NCBI RefSeq assembly: GCF_023955655.1 | Contig: NZ_JAMXHT010000001.1 | Span: forward strand, 372,001-436,000 | Direction of reading: 5' to 3' | Length of the DNA stretch: 64,000 nucleotides | Source of the DNA: Ralstonia soli | GTDB taxonomy: Bacteria > Pseudomonadota > Gammaproteobacteria > Burkholderiales > Burkholderiaceae | In this document: one piece after another, positions 15,831-24,539 of the stretch | Position numbering within the stretch: position 1 is the first letter of the stretch | Layout of the letters: every line of letters starts with the position of its first letter | Position numbers and translations under genes: made by a program | Notes under the pieces: generated by a model | Told to the model about the DNA's origin: nothing | The model's database searches: none | The model's input: only the letters and a program-made list of their open reading frames with translations

Positions 15831-17465
15831 ATGCCCACCGATTTCGATACCGGCCTCGCCCGCAACGCGGCCAACTTCGTTCCCCTCACCCCGATCGAGT
15901 TTCTCGCCCGCGCGGCGGATGTGTACGGCGATCGCCTGGCCATCGTGCACGGCCCGGTGCGGCAGAACTGGCGCGATACCTACACGCGCGCCCGGCGCAT
16001 GGCCAGTGCGCTGGCGCAGGCAGGCGTGGGGCGGGGCGATACGGTGGCCGCGCTGTTGCCGAACACGCCTGCGATGGTGGAGGCGCACTTCGGCGTGCCG
16101 ATGGCGGGGGCGGTGCTCAACGCGCTCAACATTCGCCTGGATGCCGCCAACCTGGTCTTCATGCTGCGCCATGGCGAGGCGCGCGTGCTGCTGGCCGACA
16201 CCGAGTTTGCTGACCTGGCACGGCAGATGGCGCTGGAGATTCCGGGCCTGAAGGTGATCGCCGTGCACGACGCACTGGGCCCGCAGGCCGAGCCGTTTGG
16301 CGAGACCGATTACGAGTCGTTCCTCGCCTCGGGCGATCCGCACTACGCGTGGCAACTGCCGGCGGATGAGTGGGATGCCATTGCGCTCAACTACACGTCG
16401 GGCACCACGGGCGACCCGAAGGGCGTGGTCTACCACCATCGCGGCGCGGCCATCAACGCGGTGTCGAACATCCTGGAGTGGGATCTGCCCAAGCACCCGG
16501 TCTACCTGTGGACGTTGCCGATGTTCCACTGCAACGGCTGGTGCTTCCCATGGACGATCGCGGCGCGCGCGGGGGTCAATGTCTGCCTGCGCAAGTTCGA
16601 GCCCAAGGTGGTGTTCGACCTGATGCGCGATGAGGGCGTGACGCACTACTGCGCCGCGCCCATCGTGCACACCGCGCTGGTCAACGCGCCGCCGTCGTGG
16701 CGCGAGGGGCTGCGCGGGCCCGTGCGCGGCATGGTGGCCGGTGCGCCACCGCCTGCCGCCGTGCTGGCGCAGATGGAGGCGATGGGCTTTGAACTCACGC
16801 ACGTCTACGGCCTGACCGAGGTGTACGGCCCCGCCGCCGTCTGCGCGGAACAAGACGAATGGCGCACGCTGCCCGAGCACGACCGCGCCACCATGAAGGC
16901 GCGCCAGGGCGTGCGCTATCACCTGCAGTCGCAGGTGGCGGTGCTCGACCCGGACACCCTGCAGCCCGTGCCCGCCGATGGCGAGACCATTGGCGAGATC
17001 ATGTTCCGCGGCAACATCTGCATGAAGGGCTACCTGAAGAACGAGAAGGCCACGCGCGAGGCCTTTGCGGGCGGCTGGTTCCACACCGGCGACCTGGGCG
17101 TCTGCATGCCCGACGGCTACATCAAGATCAAGGACCGCAGTAAAGACATCATCATCTCGGGCGGCGAGAACATCTCCAGCGTGGAGGTGGAAGACGCGCT
17201 GTATCGCCACCCCGCCGTGCTGGCCGCCGCCGTGGTCGCGCAGCCCGATGCCAAGTGGGGCGAAACGCCGTGCGCGTTCGTGGAGTTGAAGGACGGCGCT
17301 ACCGCCACGGCGGAAGAGCTGATCGCGCACTGCAAGACGCTGCTCGCCAACTTCAAGGTGCCCAAGGCGGTGTTCTTCGGGCCGCTGCCCAAGACGTCGA
17401 CGGGCAAGATCCAGAAGTACGAGCTGCGCCGCAAGGTGAAGTCGACGTCGGCGATTGATGTGTGA
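15831..17465 (+). CDS. Acyl-CoA synthetase (AMP-forming), medium-chain/DmdB-like
   Basis: 544 aa from ATG 15831. It activates a carboxylic acid to its CoA thioester via an acyl-adenylate. The P-loop-like motif YTSGTTGDPKG is at 188-198; further family blocks are HVYGLTEVYGP, GWFHTGDLGV, DRSKDIIISGGENIS and the C-terminal catalytic lysine in KTSTGKIQKYELR. The sequence style is that of 3-methylmercaptopropionyl-CoA/medium-chain fatty acyl ligases; the true substrate is not readable. The divergent Crp/Fnr gene with an intervening palindrome suggests regulated use in acid catabolism. Confidence 0.9.
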   Translation: MPTDFDTGLARNAANFVPLTPIEFLARAADVYGDRLAIVHGPVRQNWRDTYTRARRMASALAQAGVGRGDTVAALLPNTPAMVEAHFGVPMAGAVLNALNIRLDAANLVFMLRHGEARVLLADTEFADLARQMALEIPGLKVIAVHDALGPQAEPFGETDYESFLASGDPHYAWQLPADEWDAIALNYTSGTTGDPKGVVYHHRGAAINAVSNILEWDLPKHPVYLWTLPMFHCNGWCFPWTIAARAGVNVCLRKFEPKVVFDLMRDEGVTHYCAAPIVHTALVNAPPSWREGLRGPVRGMVAGAPPPAAVLAQMEAMGFELTHVYGLTEVYGPAAVCAEQDEWRTLPEHDRATMKARQGVRYHLQSQVAVLDPDTLQPVPADGETIGEIMFRGNICMKGYLKNEKATREAFAGGWFHTGDLGVCMPDGYIKIKDRSKDIIISGGENISSVEVEDALYRHPAVLAAAVVAQPDAKWGETPCAFVELKDGATATAEELIAHCKTLLANFKVPKAVFFGPLPKTSTGKIQKYELRRKVKSTSAIDV

Positions 17466-17472
17466 GGCAGAA

Positions 17473-17502
17473 CAACGCCCCTCGTTGTTGCGAGGGGCGT
17501 TG
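17473..17502. terminator. Bidirectional terminator between acyl-CoA ligase and AhpD-like genes
   Basis: CAACGCCCCTCG and CGAGGGGCGTTG form a perfect 12-bp stem with loop TTGTTG, placed between two convergent genes. It can end transcription from both sides. Confidence 0.75.
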
Positions 17503-17525
17503 TATTGCGGCAAGCCACGTATGCC

Positions 17526-17996
17526 TTATGCGGCGGCCGCGTAGGGCGCCTTGGCCGGCACGGGGTTGCGCAGGCTCACGTTCAGCAGGTTCCAGCCGTT
17601 GATGGTGACGATCACGAAGCTGAGTTCGGCAATCTCTTCATCGCTGAAGTGCTCGCGCAGCTTGGCAAATTCTTCGTCGCTGGTGTCGCTGTGCGGGATG
17701 TTGGTGACCAGCTCCGCCCAGCGCAGCGCGGCGCGTTCGCGCTCGGTAAAGAACGGCGCTTCGCGCCAGCCGGCCACGGCGTTCAGGTGGCGCGGGTCTT
17801 CGCCCATCTTCATGAGGTCGCTCCAGTGCATGTCGATGCAGAAGGCGCAGCCGTTGATTTGCGACACGCGCAGCAGGACGAGGTCGACCAGCCGGGCGCC
17901 GAGCAGGTCGCGGCGCAGGCCGTTCGACAGGTTCAGCAGGTGGTTGAAGGCCTTCGGGGCGAGTTGGAAATAAGCGATGCGGGGTGCTTGCGACAT
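17526..17996 (-). CDS. Carboxymuconolactone decarboxylase/AhpD-family protein
   Basis: 156 aa. Members are peroxidase-like or decarboxylase-like alpha-helical proteins. The redox motif C50-A-F-C53 with His57 (NGCAFCIDMH) is that of the AhpD core, suggesting thiol peroxidase or disulfide reductase chemistry. The neighbour upstream on the same strand is an ECF41 sigma factor, and the gene carries an exact ECF41 promoter, so it is almost certainly that sigma factor's direct target. An inverted repeat (GGCTCC/GGAGCC at 18001-18032) covers its ribosome binding site and could limit translation. Confidence 0.88.
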   Translation of the reverse strand: MSQAPRIAYFQLAPKAFNHLLNLSNGLRRDLLGARLVDLVLLRVSQINGCAFCIDMHWSDLMKMGEDPRHLNAVAGWREAPFFTERERAALRWAELVTNIPHSDTSDEEFAKLREHFSDEEIAELSFVIVTINGWNLLNVSLRNPVPAKAPYAAAA

Positions 17997-18077
17997 GTGA
18001 GGCTCCTGGGTTTGGGTTGGATACCTGGAGCCGCCGCTGCCTTGTCACGCATGCCTTGCGTCGCTCCATACCCTTAA

Positions 18078-18104
18078 GACGCCGCACGCGGCCGGGTTGT
18101 GACA
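18078..18104 (-). promoter_or_regulatory. ECF41-type promoter of the AhpD-like gene
   Basis: Read on the minus strand: TGTCACA (18104-18098), exactly 16 bases, then CGTC (18081-18078). This equals the published ECF41 consensus TGTCACA-N16-CGTC. The start codon lies 82 bases downstream, so a leader of about 70 bases is expected. Confidence 0.85.
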
Positions 18105-18130
18105 GCCCGGCCGATCTTTCTTCGGTTTTT

Positions 18131-19030
18131 TTATGCGCCGGTGCCGATGTGCGCCAGCTTGTCGGGGTTGCGCACCACGTAGATGGCCACGATGCGCCCG
18201 TTCTCGATGACGAACGACTGGGCCGATTCCAGCTTGCCGTCCACATAGCGCAGCAGGCCCGGCTCGCCATTGACGCGGGCGTGCTGGTAGCGGACGTCGC
18301 CCATGTGCTGGACCAGCTCGCAGTAGATCTTGGTGATCTGGTTGGCATCCTGGATGACGCGCGTGAACGAGGGCACCTTGCCGCCGCCGTCGCCCACCAG
18401 GTGCGCGTCGTCGGCCAGCAGCGCGCGGATGGCGTCGCGCTGGCCGGTGCGCGAGGCTTCGGCAAAGCGCTCCAGCAAGTCGCGGTGCGCGTCGGGCGCA
18501 ACGTCAAAGCGCGGGCGCTCCTGCTGCACGCGGTCGGATGCGCGGTGCACCATCTGCCGGCAGGCGGCTTCACTCTTGCCCAGCAGCGCGGCGATCTCTG
18601 CGTAGTCCTGGTCGAACACCTGGCGCATCAGGAAGGCCGCGCGCTCGTCGGGCGACAGACGCTCGAGCACCCACAGCAGCGCCATCGATAGATCGCCGGC
18701 CAGCTCCACGGCGGTCTCGGGCGTGGGGGTGCTCGATTCCGGCTCGACCAGCGGTTCGGGCAGCCACCAGCCGACGTAAGCTTCGCGCTCGGCCTTGGCG
18801 ACGCGCAGCCGGTCGATCGACAGGCGCGTGACGACGGTGACGAGCCAGGCCTCGGCCGATTGCAGCGTGCTCTGATCGGCCTGGTGCCAGCGCATCCAGG
18901 CGTCCTGCAGCACGTCTTCGGCATCGGCCCGGCTGCCGAGCATGCGATAGGCAATCGCAAAGAGGCGCGGGCGTGCGGCGGTGAAGGCGGTGTCCTGGTG
19001 GTCGGTGCGGATCGGGGTGGGCTCGGTCAT
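18131..19030 (-). CDS. sigJ: ECF41-group RNA polymerase sigma factor with SnoaL-like C-terminal domain (SigJ type)
   Basis: 299 aa. Sigma region 2 spans ~14-80 (FAIAYRMLGSRADAEDVLQD) and region 4 ~115-170. The C-terminal ~120 residues are a SnoaL-like domain that in ECF41 factors works as a built-in regulator instead of a separate anti-sigma factor. The three diagnostic ECF41 motifs are visible: WLPEP (89-93), DGGGK (214-218) and NPDKL (288-292). The gene has its own ECF41 promoter, implying autoregulation, and controls the neighbouring AhpD-like gene. The signal it senses is unknown. Confidence 0.93.
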   Translation of the reverse strand: MTEPTPIRTDHQDTAFTAARPRLFAIAYRMLGSRADAEDVLQDAWMRWHQADQSTLQSAEAWLVTVVTRLSIDRLRVAKAEREAYVGWWLPEPLVEPESSTPTPETAVELAGDLSMALLWVLERLSPDERAAFLMRQVFDQDYAEIAALLGKSEAACRQMVHRASDRVQQERPRFDVAPDAHRDLLERFAEASRTGQRDAIRALLADDAHLVGDGGGKVPSFTRVIQDANQITKIYCELVQHMGDVRYQHARVNGEPGLLRYVDGKLESAQSFVIENGRIVAIYVVRNPDKLAHIGTGA

Positions 19031-19050
19031 GGCGTGGGCAACGCAAACGC

Positions 19051-19098
19051 GTCTAGGGAAGATCTTCCCTAGACGGATGGGCGCGGCGGTTTGTGACA
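19051..19098 (-). promoter_or_regulatory. ECF41 autoregulatory promoter overlapping a perfect 24-bp palindrome
   Basis: On the minus strand TGTCACA (19098-19092), 16 bases, then CGTC (19075-19072), again an exact ECF41 promoter. A perfect 24-bp palindrome occupies 19051-19074 (half-site GTCTAGGGAAGA), overlapping the -10 element and the expected transcription start. It could be a repressor operator or form a hairpin at the 5' end of the sigJ transcript. Confidence 0.8.
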
Positions 19099-19109
19099 GG
19101 GCGCCGCGA

Positions 19110-21317
19110 TTATGCGGCGTGCGTCACACGACGCGCATTGGTTTCGTTCTGGGCGGCGCTCAACCATGGTGCCAGGGCCTGTTGCAACTCGGCCAGGTCG
19201 ATCGGCTTGCCGAGCCGGAGCGCGCCGGCAATGGGCTCGCCAATCTCTGCGTCCGACCCATAGCCCGACATGAGCAGCACCTGCATGTCCGGCTGCGTGC
19301 GCAGCAGGGTGCGGGCGAGGTCAGCGCCCGACTGGCCCGGCAACGTGAGATCGCTCAGCAGCACCTGGAAATGGTGCGCGCCGGCCAGGGCGAGGGCGTC
19401 TTCGGCGCTGGCGGCGGCCACGCAGTGCAGCCCGAAGGTGGTGAGGATCTCGTGCATGGCCTCGCGCGAGGCGGTGTCGTCTTCCACCAGCAGCAGGGCC
19501 GGCGGACGCTGCAGCGTGTTGGCGGGCACGGCGGGGCCGGGCGCGGCGGGTTGCGCATGTGCCGCATGGGCTGCAGTGTCGTTGTCGAGCATGCTGCGAA
19601 TTGCGCGTGCGAGGTCGTCGCGGCGGTACGGTTTGCCCAGCAGGGTCACGCCTGGCGGCAGGCGGCCGTTGTGCATCACCTCGTCGCGCGTGTAGCCCGA
19701 GACCAGCAGCACCGGCAGCGGCGGTACGCGCTGCGCGGCGCGCATCGACAGCTCCCCGCCCTTGATGGGGCCGGGCATGATCACGTCGGTAAAGAGCAGG
19801 TCGATCGGCGTGCCGTTGTTCATCAGTTCCAGGGCGGCTTCACCGTTGGCGGCCGTGAGCACGCGGTAGCCGAGCTGGGTGAGCATGTCGACAGCGGTCA
19901 GGCGCACGTCGGTGTCGTCTTCCACCACCAGGATGGTCTCGCGCCCGCCCATGGGGGTGACGATGGGCGTGTGCATGTCGGCGGTATCGGCGGTGTCGGC
20001 GGGGGCGGCTTCCAGGCAGCGCGGGAAGTACAACTGCACCGTGGTGCCCAGGCCGACCGCGCTCCGGATGGTGACGTGCCCGCCGCTCTGCTTGACGAAG
20101 CCGAACACCATGCTCAGCCCCAGGCCCGTGCCATGACCGTCGGGCTTGGTGGTAAAGAACGGCTCGAAGGCGTGTTCGACCACCTCGGGCGGCATGCCCA
20201 CGCCGGTGTCGGTGACGGAGAAGACGAGGTAGTCGCCCGGGGCGAGTTCTTCGCGGCCCTGTGCCTGTGCACTGTCGAGCGTGACGTTGCTGGCCGTGAT
20301 GCTGAGCACCCCGCCGCCGCGCATGGCATCGCGCGCGTTGATGGCGAGGTTCAGCAGGGCGTTTTCGAGCTGGTTGCGGTCGGCCAGTACGTTCCACAGG
20401 TCGCTGGCGAGGTGGGTTTCCACCTTCACGGCTTCACCCAGCGCCCGGTGCAGCATTTCGCTCATGCCCTGGATGAGCTGCGCCGGGCTGATCACCGCGG
20501 GCGAGAGCTGCTGGCGCCGCGCAAAGGCCAGCAGCTGTGCAGCGAGCGTGGCGCCGCGCTGCACGGCGCGGGTGGCCGCCGCAATGCGATGCTGCACGCG
20601 CGTGCTGCCAGGCGCTTCCACCGAGAGCATCTGCAGGTTGCCGGCAATCACCTGCAGCACATTGTTGAAGTCGTGCGCCACGCCGCCGGTGAGGTTGCCG
20701 ATGGCTTCCATTTTCTGCGCCTGGCGCAACTGGGCTTCCACCTCGGCGCGGGCGGACAGGGCATCGGCCACGCGCTGCTCCAGCGTTTCGGTCAGTTGAC
20801 GCAGGGCCTGTTCGGCCACCTGGCGTTCGCGCTCGGTGGTCACCCGCTCGGTGGTTTCCACTACGATGGCCAGCACGCCGGCCGGGGCGCCGTGGTCGTC
20901 GGGCAGGGGGCTGTAGTACAGGTCCATCCACACGTCTTCGGGGCGGCCGTTGCGCAGCAGCACGAGTTCCTTGTCGCGGTACGACAGCGTGCCCCCGGCC
21001 AGGCAGACGTCCATGACGTGGCGGTTGAAGTCGGCCACCTCGGGCCAGCCGAGTTCGACCGGGCAGCCGAGCAGGTACGGGTGGCGCCCGCCCGCGAACT
21101 CGGCGTAGGCGTCGTTGTAGATCATGTGGCCCTGGCGGCCCCACATCATGACCAGCGGCACAGGCGAGGCCAGCACCATCTGCACGGCGGCCTGCAAGCT
21201 GTGCGGCCAGTTGTGGATTGGCCCCAGCCCTGTCGCCGCCCAGTCAAATGCGAGCACGCGCTGCGCCATCTCACCGTTCCAGCCAAGGCAGTCATGGTGG
21301 TACGCGAGAAACGGCAT
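19110..21317 (-). CDS. Hybrid sensor histidine kinase with two receiver domains
   Basis: 735 aa from ATG 21317, with AGGAG nine bases upstream. Order: PAS-like sensor (~45-165), a short coiled coil (165-200), HisKA with H-box GGVAHDFNN (phospho-acceptor His215), HATPase_c with N-box NLAINARDAMRGGG, DTGVGMPP and GTGLGLSMV, receiver 1 (461-575, acceptor Asp511) and receiver 2 (607-720, acceptor Asp656). There is no transmembrane segment, so it is a cytoplasmic sensor. No output DNA-binding gene lies adjacent, so its partner is elsewhere. It is convergent with nothing and ends 12 bases before the sigJ promoter region. Confidence 0.9.
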   Translation of the reverse strand: MPFLAYHHDCLGWNGEMAQRVLAFDWAATGLGPIHNWPHSLQAAVQMVLASPVPLVMMWGRQGHMIYNDAYAEFAGGRHPYLLGCPVELGWPEVADFNRHVMDVCLAGGTLSYRDKELVLLRNGRPEDVWMDLYYSPLPDDHGAPAGVLAIVVETTERVTTERERQVAEQALRQLTETLEQRVADALSARAEVEAQLRQAQKMEAIGNLTGGVAHDFNNVLQVIAGNLQMLSVEAPGSTRVQHRIAAATRAVQRGATLAAQLLAFARRQQLSPAVISPAQLIQGMSEMLHRALGEAVKVETHLASDLWNVLADRNQLENALLNLAINARDAMRGGGVLSITASNVTLDSAQAQGREELAPGDYLVFSVTDTGVGMPPEVVEHAFEPFFTTKPDGHGTGLGLSMVFGFVKQSGGHVTIRSAVGLGTTVQLYFPRCLEAAPADTADTADMHTPIVTPMGGRETILVVEDDTDVRLTAVDMLTQLGYRVLTAANGEAALELMNNGTPIDLLFTDVIMPGPIKGGELSMRAAQRVPPLPVLLVSGYTRDEVMHNGRLPPGVTLLGKPYRRDDLARAIRSMLDNDTAAHAAHAQPAAPGPAVPANTLQRPPALLLVEDDTASREAMHEILTTFGLHCVAAASAEDALALAGAHHFQVLLSDLTLPGQSGADLARTLLRTQPDMQVLLMSGYGSDAEIGEPIAGALRLGKPIDLAELQQALAPWLSAAQNETNARRVTHAA

Positions 21318-21539
21318 AAGGTCTCCTGATGGCCGGGCGGTGCTGCGCACCCGCGTGGTGGTCATTCTAGAAAATCGCACGCCGTGCCGGTACCGGTCTG
21401 ACACGGCCCAAATCCACGCTGTGCACGCAGAAAACGTGCCCAAGGCGCGGGCACGCTTTGCGCTGGCCGATTACCATGAACGCCCGCGCGGCTTGCAGCG
21501 CGCCTCGCCTGACCTACTCACACTGTCCCAGGAGTTTCC

Positions 21540-22154
21540 ATGAAGTTGATCGGCATGCTCGATTCTCCGTACGTGCGCCGCACGGCCATTTCGCTGAAGT
21601 TGCTCGGGCTGCCGTTCGTGCATGCGTCGGTGTCGGTCTTCCGGCATTTCGACCGGTTTCGCGAGATCAACCCGGTGGTCAAGGCGCCCACGCTGGTGTG
21701 CGACGACGGCACGGTGCTGATGGATTCGACGCTCATCATCGACTACGCCGAAGCGCTGGCCGGGCGCAGCCTGATGCCCGCCGCGATCGCCCAGCGCCAG
21801 CACGCGCTGCGGGTGATCGGCCTGGCGCTGGCCGCGTGCGAGAAGGCCGTGCAGATCGTCTATGAACACAACCTGCGTCCGACCGAGAAGGTGCACGGGC
21901 CGTGGGTGGAGCGTGTGCACAGCCAGCTGCTGGCGGCGGTGGAGGCGCTGGAGGCGGAATGGAAAGACGCGCCGCTGCCGGTGGAGGCGGGCGAGCTCAC
22001 GCAGGCGGGCGTGTCGGTCGCCGTGGCCTGGGGCTTCATCCAGCTGATGGTGCCGGACCGCGTGCCGGCGGCGGATTACCCGCGGCTGGTGGCGTATTCG
22101 GTGGCGGCGGAGCAGCTTGGCGTGTTTCGCGACACGCCGATCGACGCGACGTGA
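21540..22154 (+). CDS. Glutathione S-transferase-like protein
   Basis: 204 aa. The N-terminal thioredoxin-like domain (MKLIGMLDSPYVRRTAISL, with Ser9 in the catalytic position, and the NPVVKAPTLVCDDG cis-proline loop then DSTLIIDYAE) is followed by an all-helical C-terminal domain. It has normal bacterial GST length. AGGAG lies five bases before the ATG. The substrate is unknown; stress or detoxification is the usual role. It stands alone, convergent with the HPP-CBS gene, whose stop codon it abuts. Confidence 0.9.
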   Translation: MKLIGMLDSPYVRRTAISLKLLGLPFVHASVSVFRHFDRFREINPVVKAPTLVCDDGTVLMDSTLIIDYAEALAGRSLMPAAIAQRQHALRVIGLALAACEKAVQIVYEHNLRPTEKVHGPWVERVHSQLLAAVEALEAEWKDAPLPVEAGELTQAGVSVAVAWGFIQLMVPDRVPAADYPRLVAYSVAAEQLGVFRDTPIDAT

Positions 22155-23303
22155 TTACGCCGCGTGCGGCTCGATGTTGGCCTGGCGGTACAGGCCGCCG
22201 ACCAGATCGGATTCGGTGAGGATGCCGACCAGCGTGTGCTCGGCGTCCACCACCGGGATGTGGTGGTGGCCGGCGCTGGCAAACAGCGGCACGAGTTCTG
22301 ACATGGGCGCATCCGCCCGGATGGTCCGCACGTGCGTCTTCATGTGGTGGGCCACGCGCGGCGGAGTCGGTGTGCCGATGCTGAACCAGTGGCGCAGCGT
22401 CTGGCGCAGGTCACGCGGCGTGAGGCCCAGGAGGTCGGCCCGGGTGACGATGCCGATCACATGCTGCCGTTCATTGACTACCGGCAGCGCTTTGAAGCTG
22501 TGCTGCCGCAGCAGTTGCAGCGCACGCGGGATCGACGTGTTGGGCGTAACGGCAACCACCGGGCTCGACATGATGTCGGCGCAGGTGAGCGCCTGAAAGG
22601 TGCGCGTGTATGCCTGCAGCTGCATCTCGCGCAGCACGGCCTCGATGTCTTCGGGGTCGATGTCGAGCAGCTCGCTCTGGCGGCGCAGCGCGGCGACGAT
22701 GTCGGCGCGGGTGAAGCCGCCGGTGGTAGGCGCGCGTTCAGCGGCGGGCAGGCGTTGCGCGTGCGGATAGCGATGGCCCGTGGCCGCGTGATAGACCAGC
22801 GCGCCCATCAGCAGCAAGGCCGACTGGATCAGGATCGGCTCCAACACGAAGCGATACCCCAGCGCATGCACGGCCGGCCCGCCGATCACGGCGGTCAGCG
22901 CCACGGCGCCTGAGGGCGGATGCACGCAGCGCAGCGCAAACATGCCGACAATGGCAATCGACACCGCCAGCGCAGAGGCCATCACGGGGTCTTTCACCAG
23001 CCATGCACACGTCACGCCCACGGTAGCCGCCACCAGGTTGCCGCCGATGATCGACCACGGCTGTGCCAGCGGGCTGGCCGGCACCGCAAACAGCAGCACG
23101 GCCGACGCGCCCATGGGGGCGACCAGCAGCGGGATCAGCGTGGCGGCGCCCGGTACCAGTTTCATCATCGTGCCGGTAAAGAGAATGCCGACGAGGGCGC
23201 CGACGGCGGAGCGCACGCGCTCGCTCCAGCGCACCGTCACGGGTGCAGGGATGAAGCTGTGAAGCCAGCGGCGCAGGGCAGGATGCAGTGAGGGCTCGGA
23301 CAT
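22155..23303 (-). CDS. HPP-family membrane protein with two CBS domains
   Basis: 382 aa. Residues ~30-175 form an HPP domain of about five membrane helices, with the name-giving HPPSGA at 128-133. A linker of ~60 residues leads to CBS 1 (241-293, ADIMSSPVVAV ... GIVTRADLL) and CBS 2 (317-371, ending GILTESDLVGG). HPP proteins are implicated in nitrite or small-anion transport in plastids and cyanobacteria; CBS pairs usually sense adenine nucleotides. The bacterial function is not settled. The gene is preceded by a short inverted repeat. Confidence 0.88.
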   Translation of the reverse strand: MSEPSLHPALRRWLHSFIPAPVTVRWSERVRSAVGALVGILFTGTMMKLVPGAATLIPLLVAPMGASAVLLFAVPASPLAQPWSIIGGNLVAATVGVTCAWLVKDPVMASALAVSIAIVGMFALRCVHPPSGAVALTAVIGGPAVHALGYRFVLEPILIQSALLLMGALVYHAATGHRYPHAQRLPAAERAPTTGGFTRADIVAALRRQSELLDIDPEDIEAVLREMQLQAYTRTFQALTCADIMSSPVVAVTPNTSIPRALQLLRQHSFKALPVVNERQHVIGIVTRADLLGLTPRDLRQTLRHWFSIGTPTPPRVAHHMKTHVRTIRADAPMSELVPLFASAGHHHIPVVDAEHTLVGILTESDLVGGLYRQANIEPHAA

Positions 23304-23377
23304 GGTCGACGGACGGCGATCGCCCGTGAGCAGGCCCTAGGCTTCACCAGAAGTCACAAAAATGCAGCCGGCGATTC

Positions 23378-23392
23378 TATCACGCTGTGATA
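23378..23392. promoter_or_regulatory. Inverted repeat upstream of the HPP-CBS gene
   Basis: TATCAC-GCT-GTGATA, a perfect 6-bp dyad with a three-base centre, lies 75 bases upstream of the HPP-CBS start and is flanked by GCCGG and CCGGC. It may be an operator or the foot of a leader hairpin. Confidence 0.35.
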
Positions 23393-23424
23393 TAACCGGC
23401 GGGCTGTACTTCACGCTCGCCGGG

Positions 23425-23910
23425 TCATTTCAGTGGCAACAGAATGTCCGTGATGGCCTCGTGCTCGGGCACGTCCGGGTAGAAGCGCACGCGCTGGAAC
23501 AGCAGCGGCACATCGCGCAATGCCTCGCCGCTGGCGGGCAGCCAGTCGGCATAGAGCCACGCGACGCTCTGGCCGAGCGTGTCGTCCGAACCCTTGTGGC
23601 GCAGCACGGCGTAGCGGCCGCCCGCCAGTGTCCTGGCCGTCACCCCGGCCGCATTGGGCGCGATGGGCTCGCGCGTGGCAGCGCAGAGGTCCATGCGAAA
23701 GGCCTCTGGCGCCACATCGTCGGGGTTGTCGTAGACGACGTTGTAGGTGGCGGAAACGCTCGGGTGCAGCCGGTGCTCGCGGCGCCAGGCGATGAAGGTT
23801 CGGATGGTGTCGCCCAGCCGGGCCGGGTCTCCTCGGTGCTCGATTGCAGCAACGGGTACGGCGTCGCGCTCGACGATGTCGACGGATTGGGATTGCGGTT
23901 GTGCGGGCAT
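23425..23910 (-). CDS. GyrI-like small-molecule-binding domain protein (C-terminal part of a split AraC regulator)
   Basis: 161 aa. The sequence (VAAIEHRGDPARLGDTIRTF, TYNVVYDNPDDV, AGGRYAVLRHKG) is the GyrI-like effector-binding domain normally fused to an N-terminal AraC helix-turn-helix. Here it lies in the same reading frame as the HTH fragment upstream, separated only by the TAG at 23953-23955 and 42 bases. The internal ATG at 23910 has GGAG seven bases upstream, so independent translation is possible. Either a freestanding ligand-binding protein or the downstream half of a pseudogene. Confidence 0.75.
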   Translation of the reverse strand: MPAQPQSQSVDIVERDAVPVAAIEHRGDPARLGDTIRTFIAWRREHRLHPSVSATYNVVYDNPDDVAPEAFRMDLCAATREPIAPNAAGVTARTLAGGRYAVLRHKGSDDTLGQSVAWLYADWLPASGEALRDVPLLFQRVRFYPDVPEHEAITDILLPLK

Positions 23911-23952
23911 GTGTTGGCTCCGGAGGGCGCGCAGCGCCCGATGATCGGGGGC

Positions 23953-24273
23953 CTAGGGCGTCCACTCCGGCGCCGCGCGAAACGCTGATGGCGACTGTCC
24001 CGCCTGCCTGCGAAACGCTCGCGCAAACGCCTCCGGGCTCTCGTACCCGCATGCCAGCGCAATGTCGGTGATGCGCGCATTGTCGCGATACGCCAACTGA
24101 TGCGCCGCACGCTTCAGGCGCAGCAACTGCACGTAGCGCCCGACGGTCATGCCAAACAGCAGCGTGAACTGGCGGTGGAAGTGGTACTTCGAGAACGCCG
24201 CCACCTCCGCCAACTGTTCCGCGTCCAGCGCGTCTTCCAGATGCGCGTCGATGTGCGCGAGCACGGCGCGCAT
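23953..24273 (-). pseudogene. AraC-family DNA-binding domain, truncated by an in-frame amber codon
   Basis: 106 aa from ATG 24273 (an upstream TTG at 24309 would add 12 residues). Both AraC helix-turn-helix units are complete: LAEVAAFSKYHFHRQFTLLFG and ITDIALACGYESPEAFARAF. It ends GQSPSAFRAAPEWTP then TAG. In full-length relatives the next residue after this P is commonly tryptophan and the chain runs on into a GyrI-like domain; TGG to TAG is a single change, and the GyrI domain follows in the same frame. It could still bind DNA without its effector domain, or be read through. Confidence 0.7.
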
Positions 24274-24539
24274 GCGGGCGAGGTAGTGGTCAGTGGAGGC
24301 GGTCGTCAATTGGAATGGGTTCCTGAGTGACGCTACGGTACGGGGGCAATGGCATGCGCGCCTGACCGCGATTGCGCGATTGTGATGTTGTAACACCCCA
24401 CTTCAAAGGGGGCGTGGAGTCCGCACCCGCTTTGATAGCATCCCTGAGCCCCACCGGGGCACCGTCTGCGGGGCACGGATCCATGTCGACCGCCTGCGCT
24501 GACGTATCCGAGTCCATCTCTCATCAGAAGAATCAGGGT

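Noticed and set aside
15618-17513. A 631-codon antisense frame over the acyl-CoA ligase
   Set aside because: Low-complexity, arginine/histidine-rich translation opposite an intact ligase with all catalytic motifs.
18981-21329. A 782-codon open frame antisense to the hybrid histidine kinase gene
   Set aside because: It is a shadow of GC-rich codon use on the kinase gene; histidine/glycine/arginine-rich composition, no domains, and the kinase reading is complete.
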